Below, piece by piece: positions 33,812 to 42,726 of a stretch of 64,000 bases of DNA. This stretch comes from UBA4744 sp963723165 (GTDB lineage: Bacteria > Actinomycetota > Acidimicrobiia > Spongiisociales > UBA4744): positions 186,001 through 250,000 of the forward strand of contig CAVRPP010000008.1 in assembly GCA_963723165.1 (NCBI GenBank), in the 5' to 3' direction. Below the pieces are notes generated by a model. That model searched no databases and had not been told where the DNA came from. It saw only the letters and a list, made by a program, of their open reading frames with translations. The position numbers and the translations under genes were made by a program. Each line of letters opens with the position of its first letter. Position 1 is the stretch's first letter.

Positions 33812-36556
33812 TCAGCTGCTGAAGGCCGCCGTGGGTTTCCCCACCCGTCCGGGCACGTCGGCCAGTTCGGGCGACCAACCCTTGGCGGTAGGAGTCACCC
33901 GGATCCGGGCATCGACCGCCTTGGCGCCGTCTCCAGGAGCCAGCACCATGACCGGGTTCAAGTCCATTTCGCGAATCTGGGGGATGGCATCGGCCAGGGC
34001 CGAAACCCTGAGGATGACCTCCTCCACGGCGGCAATGTCACCGGCCGGATACGAGCGATAGCCCTGCAAGAGCTTGGCCGATTTGATCTCCCGCACCATG
34101 GCGGACGCCTCGAGGTCGGTTACCGGGGTTATCCGGAAGGAGACATCCCCGACCAGTTCCACCAGGACGCCGCCCATCCCGAAGACGATGAGCGGGCCAA
34201 ACGATGGGTCTTCTGTCATGCCGACCAGCACTTCGTGGCCGCCGGTCACCATCTCCTGGATCAGCACCCCGTCGGCTTCATCGACCACCGACATCACCTT
34301 GCGAAAGGCCTCGCGGACCTCCTCTTCGCCCCGGACGCCGAGGACGACGCCCCCCAGGTCGGATTTGTGCAATGCCGATGCTGAGATCACCTTGACGGCC
34401 ACAGGCTGGTCGATCTCGGCTGCGACTCGCACCGCGTCGTCTTCGCTCTGGACTACCTCCGACTGCGGAAGGCAGATGCCGAACGAACACAGCACGTCCT
34501 CAACTTCGTCGGGCTCCAGCCATCCTCCCTCGGGACCCATCCGTTCGAGAGCTTTGGCGACGACCTTGCGTCCCGCCTCAACCTCGAGGTCCTCAAACGA
34601 CGGGAGCTCGCCCTCCGGGGTGTTGAGCCACTCGCCGTAGCGAACCGCCCGAGCCAGCGCAACGGCAGCCGCCTCCGGGAACAGATAGGTGGGGATCCGA
34701 ACATCGTCGCCACCAAGCAGGTCCGCAGGGTCGTCGTACGACATGAACACAGAAAGGAACGTCTTCTTGCCGTGATGGCGGACACCGGCCTCACGGAGGG
34801 CAGCCGCGATCTCGGGAGTTCCGAGCGGGCTGGCCGGGATGTAGCTGGCTATCACCGAATCGACCTCGTCGCTTTCCAACATGGCGTTGAGACAGTGGGC
34901 GTATTCGTTGGCGCCGGCTGACGCGATGAGATCAACGGGGTTTCGTGTAGATGCTTCGTCCGAAAGAACTTCACGCAGCTTGGACTGGAGTTCTTCAGAG
35001 AACTCGGGAAGGGTGAGGCCGTTCGATTCCAAAGCGTCTGCGGCCAGGATACCCGGGCCTCCCGCGTTGGTGATCACCCCGACTCGACGGCCGGCGGGAA
35101 CCGGTTGGTTGGCCAGAAGGACCGTCACATCGAACAATTCTTCCAACGTGTTTGTCCTGATGACGCCCGTCTGATGGAAGAGGGCATCCACTGCCACGTC
35201 GGCACTGGCCAACGCGCCGGTGTGGCTGCTGGCGGCCCGCGTCCCGGCTGTGGTCCGGCCGGACTTGACCGCGATGATCGGCTTCTTGCGAGCTATCCGC
35301 TTGGCAATCCGGGCAAAACGGCGCGGATGACCGAAGGACTCCAGGTAGAGGACGATGACGTCGGTGGAGGGGTCGCCTTCCCAATACAACAACAGGTCGT
35401 TACCGCTGACGTCCGCCTTGTTGCCGACAGAAACGAACGTGGAGATCCCGATGTTGTTGCGAAGCGCATAATCCAGAATGGCGATTCCGAGGGCCCCGGA
35501 CTGACTCGACATGGCCACATTGCCGCGCGGCGGAAACACGGGGGCAAACGTGCCGTCCATCGAAACGGCCACATCGGTGTTCAGCACTCCCATGCAGTTC
35601 GGCCCGACCATCCGCATACCGGCGGACCGAACGACCTCCAGGAGATCACGCTCCATCTGCCTGCCCTCTTCACCGAGTTCCGAGAACCCGGCGGTGATCA
35701 TCACGATACCGCGAACACCCTTCTGGGCACACTCCTTGACAGCCTCTAGAGCGAACCGGGCGGGGACGACAATAAAGGCCAGGTCTACCGGATCCGCGAT
35801 GTCCAGAACCGACTTGTGGGTGCGAACCGAATTGACCACGTCCGCCTTGGGATTGACCGGGAAAACCGGTCCGGAGAAGTTGCCTTTCACGAGATTGTGA
35901 AAAAGGCGCCCGCCGATGGAAGCCCGGTTGCGGCTCGCACCGATCACGGCGATCGAACGGGGATAGAAGATGGGAAGGAGCGATGCAGCGACAGCTCGCT
36001 TCTCTCGCTCCTGGTCGGCCGCCCGGGCATCGTCGGACAGGGCCACCGGGAAGCTGACGCTGTACACGCCCTCGTCCAGCGTCCGCTCCAGCCGGTATCC
36101 AGAGTTACGGAAGAGGCGCATCATCTGCACGTTCTCCGGCAGTACAAAGGCCCGGAAACCAACGATTCCGAGTTTGCGAGCATGGGTGGTCATGAGTTGC
36201 AGCAGCTGGCTACCGATACCACGGTTCTGGTGCTGGTCCTCGACTACGAACGCAACCTCAGCGAAGTGCGGGTCGTCCTCGGCGCGGTCGTACCTGCCCA
36301 CGGCGATGATCTGACCCTCGTGGATGGCTACGAAGGCCATGCGATCCTTGTAATCGACGTTGGAGAAGTACTCGAGTTCCTTCGGCGAGAGGTCCTTCTT
36401 CACCCGGAAGAAGCGGAAGTAACGCGACTCGGGTCCCAGGCGATGGAAATGCTCATAGAGCTTCTCGGAGTCTTCAGGCTTGATCGGACGGAACCGTACG
36501 ACGCCGCCGTCCCGAAGGGCGAGGTCGATCTCGTATTCAGATGGGTAGTTGCTCAC
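33812..36556 (-). CDS. GNAT acetyltransferase fused to ADP-forming acyl-CoA synthetase-like module (Pat-type)
   Basis: 914 residues. N-terminal GNAT domain (about 10-175, acetyl-CoA loop VVEDQHQNRGIGSQLL), then CoA-binding domain (PRSIAVIGASRN), succinyl-CoA-synthetase-like ligase domain with the phospho-His region SSHTGALASADV, and a C-terminal ATP-grasp domain (VAVKVISASALHKSDLGG). Such fusions are protein lysine acetyltransferases (Pat); in Salmonella the GNAT is C-terminal, while an N-terminal GNAT is known in streptomycete PatA. The retained His means true ADP-forming acetate-CoA ligase activity is also possible. A single gene with nothing obvious as partner. Confidence 0.9.
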   Translation of the reverse strand: MSNYPSEYEIDLALRDGGVVRFRPIKPEDSEKLYEHFHRLGPESRYFRFFRVKKDLSPKELEYFSNVDYKDRMAFVAIHEGQIIAVGRYDRAEDDPHFAEVAFVVEDQHQNRGIGSQLLQLMTTHARKLGIVGFRAFVLPENVQMMRLFRNSGYRLERTLDEGVYSVSFPVALSDDARAADQEREKRAVAASLLPIFYPRSIAVIGASRNRASIGGRLFHNLVKGNFSGPVFPVNPKADVVNSVRTHKSVLDIADPVDLAFIVVPARFALEAVKECAQKGVRGIVMITAGFSELGEEGRQMERDLLEVVRSAGMRMVGPNCMGVLNTDVAVSMDGTFAPVFPPRGNVAMSSQSGALGIAILDYALRNNIGISTFVSVGNKADVSGNDLLLYWEGDPSTDVIVLYLESFGHPRRFARIAKRIARKKPIIAVKSGRTTAGTRAASSHTGALASADVAVDALFHQTGVIRTNTLEELFDVTVLLANQPVPAGRRVGVITNAGGPGILAADALESNGLTLPEFSEELQSKLREVLSDEASTRNPVDLIASAGANEYAHCLNAMLESDEVDSVIASYIPASPLGTPEIAAALREAGVRHHGKKTFLSVFMSYDDPADLLGGDDVRIPTYLFPEAAAVALARAVRYGEWLNTPEGELPSFEDLEVEAGRKVVAKALERMGPEGGWLEPDEVEDVLCSFGICLPQSEVVQSEDDAVRVAAEIDQPVAVKVISASALHKSDLGGVVLGVRGEEEVREAFRKVMSVVDEADGVLIQEMVTGGHEVLVGMTEDPSFGPLIVFGMGGVLVELVGDVSFRITPVTDLEASAMVREIKSAKLLQGYRSYPAGDIAAVEEVILRVSALADAIPQIREMDLNPVMVLAPGDGAKAVDARIRVTPTAKGWSPELADVPGRVGKPTAAFSS

Positions 36557-36713
36557 GTGGCCCCCTGGTGGGTGTGTGAGTTGATTCTGGCATGCTTGGA
36601 GACTGCCGGATCCGCTATCGAATCATGCCCCTGCCGGGTGGGGTTCGCTTCGATGGAGAGGTCTCAGCCGGGCAACGGTAGGGTGAGCGGGTGAGTCCGC
36701 CAGCGAGGTGCAA

Positions 36714-37853
36714 GTGAGTGTTGTTGTCTTCCCGTTCAAGGAAGAAGACCACGATGTAGTCGTCCGGAACGTCACCAGGGCGGCCGGCCACCCGCGCGTT
36801 ACCAACGTCGTGTGTATGGGGCTCGACGAGGAATCAACCTATGAGGCGATCAGCGCCGCCATCCCGGACGTCGAGGACTCGACGGATACGCCGGTAACGC
36901 TGTTGCTCCAGGATCGGATTGGTTCTTTGCGGCCCGCCAAAGGCGACGCGATGAACACCTCCCTCCGTTACTTCCTCGAGCAAACCACCGACGAACGATT
37001 GCACTTCTACGACGCCGACATCACCAGTTTTGACGCCGGTTGGATCGAGCAGGCAGAAGCCGCGGCCGATGGCGGTTTCGACGTTGTCCGGCACTACTTC
37101 CCCCGTTCGAGCACCGACGCGATGATCACCTGGATGATCACGAGGACCGGGTTTGCGATGCTGTGGCCCGACTCTGAACTACCGCTGATCAGGCAGCCGC
37201 TGGGTGGGGAGCTCCTCTTCACCCGGCCGGTGGTTGAAAATCTGGTCGCTGATGATGTGGTGCAGGCTCAGAGCGATTGGGGTATCGACACTCTGTATAC
37301 GTTCGCCACCGTGAGCAAGGGTTTCTCTGTTTGCGAAACGTATGTCCGGCAGGGGAAGATCCACAAGCTGTACGGCAGTTTGACGGACATTCAAACGATG
37401 GTGATCGAGTGTTTTGGGGCCATGCAGAGCCTGCAGCACCTTGATGTCGGAGCCGCCACCCCCCATGAGATCGAACCCCAGGGTGAGGTGCCGATCGCGA
37501 TCAAGGCGAAAGTGGCCTATGACGTCGAGAGCACCATGCAGCTTCTTGCTGCTGAATGGACTACGCATCAGGAGGACCTGCTGGCCGTGCTCCCGCAGAG
37601 GGTTCGGGACGGAATGCTGGCCGCCCGCACCTATCCACGATTCTCCTTCATGGACGACCGGACCTGGTTCGAAACGTACGCGATCCTCCTGGAACGCTAC
37701 GTCCGGGGCGACCATGATTGGGAGGCCCTGCTGTTCAAGCTCTGGATCGCTCGCGTGCTGCAATACACGATCTCGGAGGCCCTCCGTGGGTACGATCATG
37801 CCCTCGCCCACCTTGAACGGATGATCGACTCGTATCGCCAGATCAGGCGATAA
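36714..37853 (+). CDS. mgs: Mannosylglycerate synthase (GT78)
   Basis: About 379 residues, collinear with Rhodothermus marinus mannosylglycerate synthase by memory: VVVFPFK at the N-terminus, LRPAKGDAMNTSLRYFLE, the metal site FYDADITSF, VRHYFPRSSTDAMITWMITR, QPLGGELL, SDWGIDTLYTF and KIHKLYGSL with the metal-ligand His. The enzyme uses GDP-mannose and D-glycerate to make the compatible solute mannosylglycerate in one step. GTG 36714 matches the family N-terminus and follows GAGGTG; GTG 36708 is an alternative. It is convergent with aceK and gives, with trehalose genes, a second osmolyte route. Confidence 0.9.
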   Translation: MSVVVFPFKEEDHDVVVRNVTRAAGHPRVTNVVCMGLDEESTYEAISAAIPDVEDSTDTPVTLLLQDRIGSLRPAKGDAMNTSLRYFLEQTTDERLHFYDADITSFDAGWIEQAEAAADGGFDVVRHYFPRSSTDAMITWMITRTGFAMLWPDSELPLIRQPLGGELLFTRPVVENLVADDVVQAQSDWGIDTLYTFATVSKGFSVCETYVRQGKIHKLYGSLTDIQTMVIECFGAMQSLQHLDVGAATPHEIEPQGEVPIAIKAKVAYDVESTMQLLAAEWTTHQEDLLAVLPQRVRDGMLAARTYPRFSFMDDRTWFETYAILLERYVRGDHDWEALLFKLWIARVLQYTISEALRGYDHALAHLERMIDSYRQIRR

Positions 37854-37892
37854 CCGCAAAGCCCCCACCCGAGACTCTGCTCTCTCCTTGCG

Positions 37893-39605
37893 CTACGACT
37901 GCAGCCTTTGGCCGCTTCCGTAAGGCAAGATATCGATGAGCTCTCCGGCCGCAATCCGATCCTGGATGGACTTCCAGAATCCTGCGTCGTAGATCTCGGA
38001 GTGGCGGCTCTCAAACAGCTTGCGGAGTTCGCCGCTGAGACCAAGGAAGGCTCGGAACTCTTCGGGAAAGATGTCGCTCTCCCCCACCGAAAACCAGGGT
38101 TCGGAGGCCATCTCTTCTTCCGGCGTGGATGGCTCCGGCATCACCCGGAAGTTGCATTCCCTCAGCAAGGTCAATTCGTCGTAGTCGTAGAAGACGACCC
38201 GACCGTGTCGGGTCACTCCGAAGTTCTTGAGCAGCATGTCTCCTGGGAAGATATCGGCGGCGGCCAAATCCTTGATGGTTTGGCCGTAATCGGAAACGGC
38301 GTTCCGGGCCGCCGGTTCGCTCGCCTCCCGGACGTAGAGATTGAGCGGAATGACCCGCCGCTCCAGGTACGCATGATCGATCACGACATGATCGCCTTCC
38401 ACGGATACCGACCTGCCCGCCTTTTCAAGCAGTTCGGTCAGAAGCGAGTCGGTGAAACGGCCCCGTTCGAACTTGAGGTGCTCGAACTCCTGCGCATCGA
38501 CCAGCCGCCCGGCCCGGTCGTGTCGAAAGACGAGCTGATACTTGTCCATGACCGACTGGCGAGTTGTCTGTTTGGGGGGATCAAACGAGTCGCGAATCAC
38601 CTTGAAGACGATGTCGTAGCCGGGCATCGTGAAGGCCACCATGACCAACCCCCGGGTGCCGCGGGCGAATTCGAACTGTTGATCAGACAGCGCTAGATGG
38701 CGAAAGAGGTCGCGGTACAGGCCGGTCTTGCCGTGTTTGTTGTACCCGATCGAGATGTAAAGCTCGGCGCTGCGTTTGCGGGGGGTCAGAGCCGCCAGAA
38801 AACGGACGAGATCATACGGTCGGTCTGCCTCCACGTGGAAGTAAGCCCGGGTGAAGCTGAAGAGGGTGCTCACATCGTCTTCTTCCAACAAGACCGCATC
38901 CACGACGATACCGGAGTCCGTATTGGTCAGGGCCAGGACGAGCGGTATCACTGCGAGGCCGCTGTATACCCGGCCGACCAGGAAGGCCCGCTGACCCCGG
39001 TAGAACACGCTGCGGACCATCTCGACCCGTTCGATCGAACGCAGCGCCCCCACTTCGGGAAGGTGGGAGATCAGTTGTTCGGCCGCAGCTGCGGCATCCC
39101 CCTCGATATCTGCGTAGGGAACTTCGAACGAGTAGCCGGTCATCACTTGTTCGAGCAGCTCGGCTGGCGAGGCATGGTCGGTATACGCCCGATACACGGG
39201 CGCAACTGCCGTGGTAGGAGGGCTCTCAAAGTCCGTGTCGACGTACTCAATGTTCGGATCGAGCCCGACCGTCGAAAAGATGCGCCGGGTGATCGAATTG
39301 AAGAACGTCTCGGCCAGGTCCCAGTCTTCGCGGTCGGCTATCAACTCGGAGTAGTGCGACTTCATGACTGCCCAGATGGCCTTGTCGTCGACTTCCGTTT
39401 CTAGACCGTCGTGGAGATTTGCCACCACCTGGTCGACCACGTTCTTGTAGAGATCGAGTCGTTCAGTAGCGTCGGTCTGCAGGCCCGACCAGTCCCGCTT
39501 CTCGAACCGCTGTTTGGCACGCCTGGTGATCTCCCGAAAACGGGCCTCATAGGAAATGAATCCGTCCAGGATCACACGGGCAGAGGCGGGTGCACGTTGG
39601 GTCAT
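37893..39605 (-). CDS. aceK: Isocitrate dehydrogenase kinase/phosphatase
   Basis: About 570 residues, alignable over its whole length with proteobacterial AceK: AESFFNSITRRIF-like start, SIGYNKHGKTGLYRDL, GLVMVAFTMPGYDIVFKVI, FRHDRAGRLVDAQEFEHL and the catalytic core FPGDMLLKNFGVTRHGR with the metal-binding YDYDE. It phosphorylates and dephosphorylates isocitrate dehydrogenase, switching carbon to the glyoxylate shunt. ATG 39605 matches the family start better than GTG 39635. aceA and aceB are not in the window, so it is away from its usual operon. Confidence 0.95.
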   Translation of the reverse strand: MTQRAPASARVILDGFISYEARFREITRRAKQRFEKRDWSGLQTDATERLDLYKNVVDQVVANLHDGLETEVDDKAIWAVMKSHYSELIADREDWDLAETFFNSITRRIFSTVGLDPNIEYVDTDFESPPTTAVAPVYRAYTDHASPAELLEQVMTGYSFEVPYADIEGDAAAAAEQLISHLPEVGALRSIERVEMVRSVFYRGQRAFLVGRVYSGLAVIPLVLALTNTDSGIVVDAVLLEEDDVSTLFSFTRAYFHVEADRPYDLVRFLAALTPRKRSAELYISIGYNKHGKTGLYRDLFRHLALSDQQFEFARGTRGLVMVAFTMPGYDIVFKVIRDSFDPPKQTTRQSVMDKYQLVFRHDRAGRLVDAQEFEHLKFERGRFTDSLLTELLEKAGRSVSVEGDHVVIDHAYLERRVIPLNLYVREASEPAARNAVSDYGQTIKDLAAADIFPGDMLLKNFGVTRHGRVVFYDYDELTLLRECNFRVMPEPSTPEEEMASEPWFSVGESDIFPEEFRAFLGLSGELRKLFESRHSEIYDAGFWKSIQDRIAAGELIDILPYGSGQRLQS

Positions 39606-39636
39606 AACGACCCGTAGTTTGGCAGCACGGGTCACG

Positions 39637-39715
39637 AGTCAGTAATCAGTAGCAAGCGGGCAGCCTCCAGCAGATCTACCCGCCGTCCAGCTGGAACGAA
39701 AACTGAGAACTGGCG
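39637..39715. repeat. Degenerate inverted heptamer patch upstream of aceK
   Basis: AGTCAGTAATCAGTAG (39637-39652) and AACTGAGAACTGGCG (39701-39715) carry 7-base-spaced CAGT and ACTG cores in opposite orientation, like the patch at 30.68-30.75 kb but more decayed. Confidence 0.4.
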
Positions 39716-39729
39716 CGGCGAAGCTGCGC

Positions 39730-40743
39730 CTACACGGTTTCGAAGACTTCCCGCTCCTCGGCGAAATGGCAAGCACTGTCGTGCCCGGTGCCGCGATCGA
39801 TCAACGCCGGTTCTTCCTGAGCACAGATCTCCTGCGCTTTCCAGCAGCGGGTGCGAAAGCGGCATCCGGACGGCGGATCGGCCGGACTGGGCACATCACC
39901 TTCAAGAAGAATCCGGCCCTCGCCGGTGTGGCGCAGATCGGGGTCGGGGATCGGCACCGCGGAGAGCAGAGCCTGGGTGTAGGGATGGGTGGGGTGTTCG
40001 TAGATCTCGGCCTCGTCACCAAACTCGACGATCTTCCCCAAATACATGACCGCTACCCGATCGGAAATGTGCCGCACGATCGATAGATCGTGGGCGATGA
40101 AGATGTAGGAGAGCCCGAACTCGTCCTGAATGTCTTCGAGCAGGTTCACCACTTGCGCCTGAACAGAGACGTCCAAAGCCGAGACCGGCTCGTCGCAGAT
40201 GATGATCTCCGGGTTCAGGGCCAGAGCCCGCGCCACCCCAATTCGCTGCCGCTGCCCGCCGGAGAATTGGTGAGGGAATCGGTTGATGTGATCAGGGTTG
40301 AGACCCACCAACTCCAGCAGCTCGGCCACCCGGTTGCGACGTTGATCTTTTGGTACGACCCCGCTGTGGATGGCCCACGGTTCTCCGACTATGTCGCCGA
40401 CCGTCATGCGCGGGTTGAGGGATGCGTAGGGATCCTGAAAGATGATCTGGATGTTGCGCCGTAATGCCCGCAACTCCCGGCGGGGAAGAGTGAGAATGTC
40501 CTGGTCCTTGAAGATCGCTGTGCCTCCGGTCGCTTCCTCGAGACGCAACAGTGTTCGGGCCACGGTTGACTTCCCGCAACCCGACTCCCCGACCAGGCCC
40601 AGCGTCTCGCCGCGGCGCAATTCAAAACTGACTCCATCGACGGCTTTGATGGTCCCTACCTGTCGTCTCAGGACGATCCCCTGGGTAATGGGGAAGTGCT
40701 TCACCAGGTTTTCGACCTTCAGGATCACGGAGTCATTGGCCAC
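39730..40743 (-). CDS. oppF: Oligopeptide/dipeptide ABC transporter ATP-binding protein (OppF type)
   Basis: ABC ATPase of about 337 residues with Walker A GESGCGKST, signature SGGQRQRIGVARAL, Walker B IIICDEPVSALD and the Opp-specific C-terminal CxxxxR region SGCRFRTRCWKAQEIC. GTG 40743 follows AGAGGTG and overlaps the oppD stop by 11 bases; the longer open frame upstream lies inside oppD. It is the last gene of oppBCDF. ATP hydrolysis here drives peptide or nickel-peptide uptake through OppBC. Confidence 0.92.
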   Translation of the reverse strand: MANDSVILKVENLVKHFPITQGIVLRRQVGTIKAVDGVSFELRRGETLGLVGESGCGKSTVARTLLRLEEATGGTAIFKDQDILTLPRRELRALRRNIQIIFQDPYASLNPRMTVGDIVGEPWAIHSGVVPKDQRRNRVAELLELVGLNPDHINRFPHQFSGGQRQRIGVARALALNPEIIICDEPVSALDVSVQAQVVNLLEDIQDEFGLSYIFIAHDLSIVRHISDRVAVMYLGKIVEFGDEAEIYEHPTHPYTQALLSAVPIPDPDLRHTGEGRILLEGDVPSPADPPSGCRFRTRCWKAQEICAQEEPALIDRGTGHDSACHFAEEREVFETV

Positions 40744-41767
40744 GAAGCACCTCTTCGGTGAAATGGCAGGCACTCTTGCGCCCCGGGGAGATTTCAATGA
40801 GGGCCGGCTCGTCGGTGATGCAGATCTCTCGAGCATACGGGCACCGGGGGTGGAAAGAGCACCCGGAAGGAACGTTGAGCAGATCGGGTGGCGACCCAAC
40901 AATCGCCTGCAGTTTCTCGCCTACCTTCATGTCAGGCCGGGCCAGAGACTTCATTAGTCCGAGTGTGTAGGGATGGGAGGGCTGGTGGTAGAGGGGACCG
41001 ATATCGCCCGCCTCAACAATCTTGCCTGCATACATGACCGCCACCCGGTCGGCCACTTCCGCCACCACGGCCAGGTCATGGGTGATCAGAATGAGGCCCA
41101 TACCGGTCTCCTGTTGAAGATCAGCGAGAAGCTCCATGATCTGGGCTTGTACCGTCACGTCGAGGGCCGTGGTCGGCTCGTCGGCGATGAGTACGTCTGG
41201 ATCGAGGGCCAGCGACATGGCAATCATCACCCGCTGGCGCATTCCTCCCGAGAATTCGTGTGGGTAGCTGTTGACTCGCTTGCGGGCGTCCGGGATGCGA
41301 ACCCGCTCCATCAGCTCGATCGCCTTTTCCTTTGCCTCGGCTTTCGACACTCCCCGGTGCTTGCGAAACATCTCGCCGATCTGCCACCCGACGCTGAATA
41401 CGGGGTTGAGGGCGGTGAGGGCATCCTGGAAGATCATCGCGATCCTGTTGCCTCGCACCTTGCGCCGCTCCGCCTCAGGCAGCGAGAAGAGATCCACGCC
41501 TCGGAATCGAGCTTCCCCGTTGGTGATGAACCCGGGCGGGGTATCGATGATGCCCATGATCGCCTGAGCGCTGACGGTCTTGCCCGATCCCGATTCACCG
41601 ACGATCGCCAGCGTCTCACCACCGTCGAGCGTGTAGCTGACCCCGTCCACCGCTTTGACGACTCCGGCCCGTAACCGGAACTCGACCTTGACGTCGTCGA
41701 CCTCGAGCAATCGCGCCGTGGAGTCGAAGAGGTCGTCGGCGATGACTTTATCGGTAGAGGTCGCCAT
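40733..41767 (-). CDS. oppD: Oligopeptide/dipeptide ABC transporter ATP-binding protein (OppD type)
   Basis: About 344 residues with Walker A GESGSGKTVS, Q loop IFQDALTALNPV, signature SGGMRQRVMIAM, Walker B LIADEPTTALD, H loop ITHDLAVV and the C-terminal oligopeptide-transport region GCSFHPRCPYAREIC. I start at ATG 41767, two bases after the oppC stop; GTG 41773 overlapping that stop is also possible. The upstream open frame is a shadow of oppC. Confidence 0.92.
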   Translation of the reverse strand: MATSTDKVIADDLFDSTARLLEVDDVKVEFRLRAGVVKAVDGVSYTLDGGETLAIVGESGSGKTVSAQAIMGIIDTPPGFITNGEARFRGVDLFSLPEAERRKVRGNRIAMIFQDALTALNPVFSVGWQIGEMFRKHRGVSKAEAKEKAIELMERVRIPDARKRVNSYPHEFSGGMRQRVMIAMSLALDPDVLIADEPTTALDVTVQAQIMELLADLQQETGMGLILITHDLAVVAEVADRVAVMYAGKIVEAGDIGPLYHQPSHPYTLGLMKSLARPDMKVGEKLQAIVGSPPDLLNVPSGCSFHPRCPYAREICITDEPALIEISPGRKSACHFTEEVLRGQ

Positions 41768-41769
41768 GG

Positions 41770-42726
41770 TCACCGCAACTTCGGGTCGAGGGCATCCCGC
41801 AGGGCATCGCCCATGAGAATGAAACTGAAAACGGTCATGCTGAGAAAGGCTCCGGGGAACAGGAGCAGATGGGGGAATTGAAGAATCCGGGTTTGCGAAC
41901 CCGAAATCATCAAACCCCACGAAATGGCCGGCAGCTGCAAACCAACCCCAAGAAAAGAGAGCGCCGCCTCGGCGGAGATGTACACACCGACGGAGATGGT
42001 GGCGTAGACGATAACCGGAGCAATGGCATTGGGCAGGATGTGACGAACGATGATCCGGAAGTCGTTGGCGCCCAGCGCCCGCGCTGCATCGACGTAGTCT
42101 TGCTCCTTGGCCGAAAGCACCGCCGAACGAAGCAGGCGAAGCATGGTCGGCCATCCGAGCAGTACGAGCACCAGACTCACCTGCCACAAGCCCCGGACCC
42201 GAAGCAAGCTCAGAATGACAATTCCACCCAGGATGGTTGGAATCGCAAACCAGATATCGGTCATCCGGGCGATGACGGTGTCTATGAAACCTCCGTAGTA
42301 TCCGGCCAGCGAGCCGAGAACCACTGCAATGAGCACCGCAAAGGTGGTCACGATGATCCCGATTGAGATCGAGACGCGCGCGCCGTACACGGTCCGGGCG
42401 ACGTAGTCGCAACCCTGCACGTCGAAACCGAACCAGTGCTCGGCGCTCGGCAACTCGAGCGAATTGCGGAGATTACAGGACAGGGGATCAGCCTTGGTAA
42501 AAAGGGAGGGAAATATGGCCATGACGATGAACACCAGGATGAGCAGCGCCGAGACAATGAACATCGGACTGGTCCGGAGTTCCTTCCAGGCGTCGCTCCA
42601 CAGGCTGGCCGGTTTGCCCACAGGTTCCACATCGATGTCGGTCAGCACCTGACCGGCCGCAGCTGCGTCGGCGACGGCTTCGGCTTCTTTCGACTCGAAG
42701 TCGCGGGGTTCCCGTCTGTCAGTCAT
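41770..42726 (-). CDS. oppC: Oligopeptide/dipeptide ABC transporter permease (OppC type)
   Basis: 318 residues, six predicted membrane helices with a cytoplasmic N-terminal extension. Permease EAA-loop YVDAARALGANDFRIIVRHILPN is clear, as is HWFGFDVQGCDYVARTVYGAR preceding it. ATG 42726 overlaps the oppB stop; an in-frame upstream ATG lies inside oppB. Forms the channel with OppB. Confidence 0.92.
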   Translation of the reverse strand: MTDRREPRDFESKEAEAVADAAAAGQVLTDIDVEPVGKPASLWSDAWKELRTSPMFIVSALLILVFIVMAIFPSLFTKADPLSCNLRNSLELPSAEHWFGFDVQGCDYVARTVYGARVSISIGIIVTTFAVLIAVVLGSLAGYYGGFIDTVIARMTDIWFAIPTILGGIVILSLLRVRGLWQVSLVLVLLGWPTMLRLLRSAVLSAKEQDYVDAARALGANDFRIIVRHILPNAIAPVIVYATISVGVYISAEAALSFLGVGLQLPAISWGLMISGSQTRILQFPHLLLFPGAFLSMTVFSFILMGDALRDALDPKLR

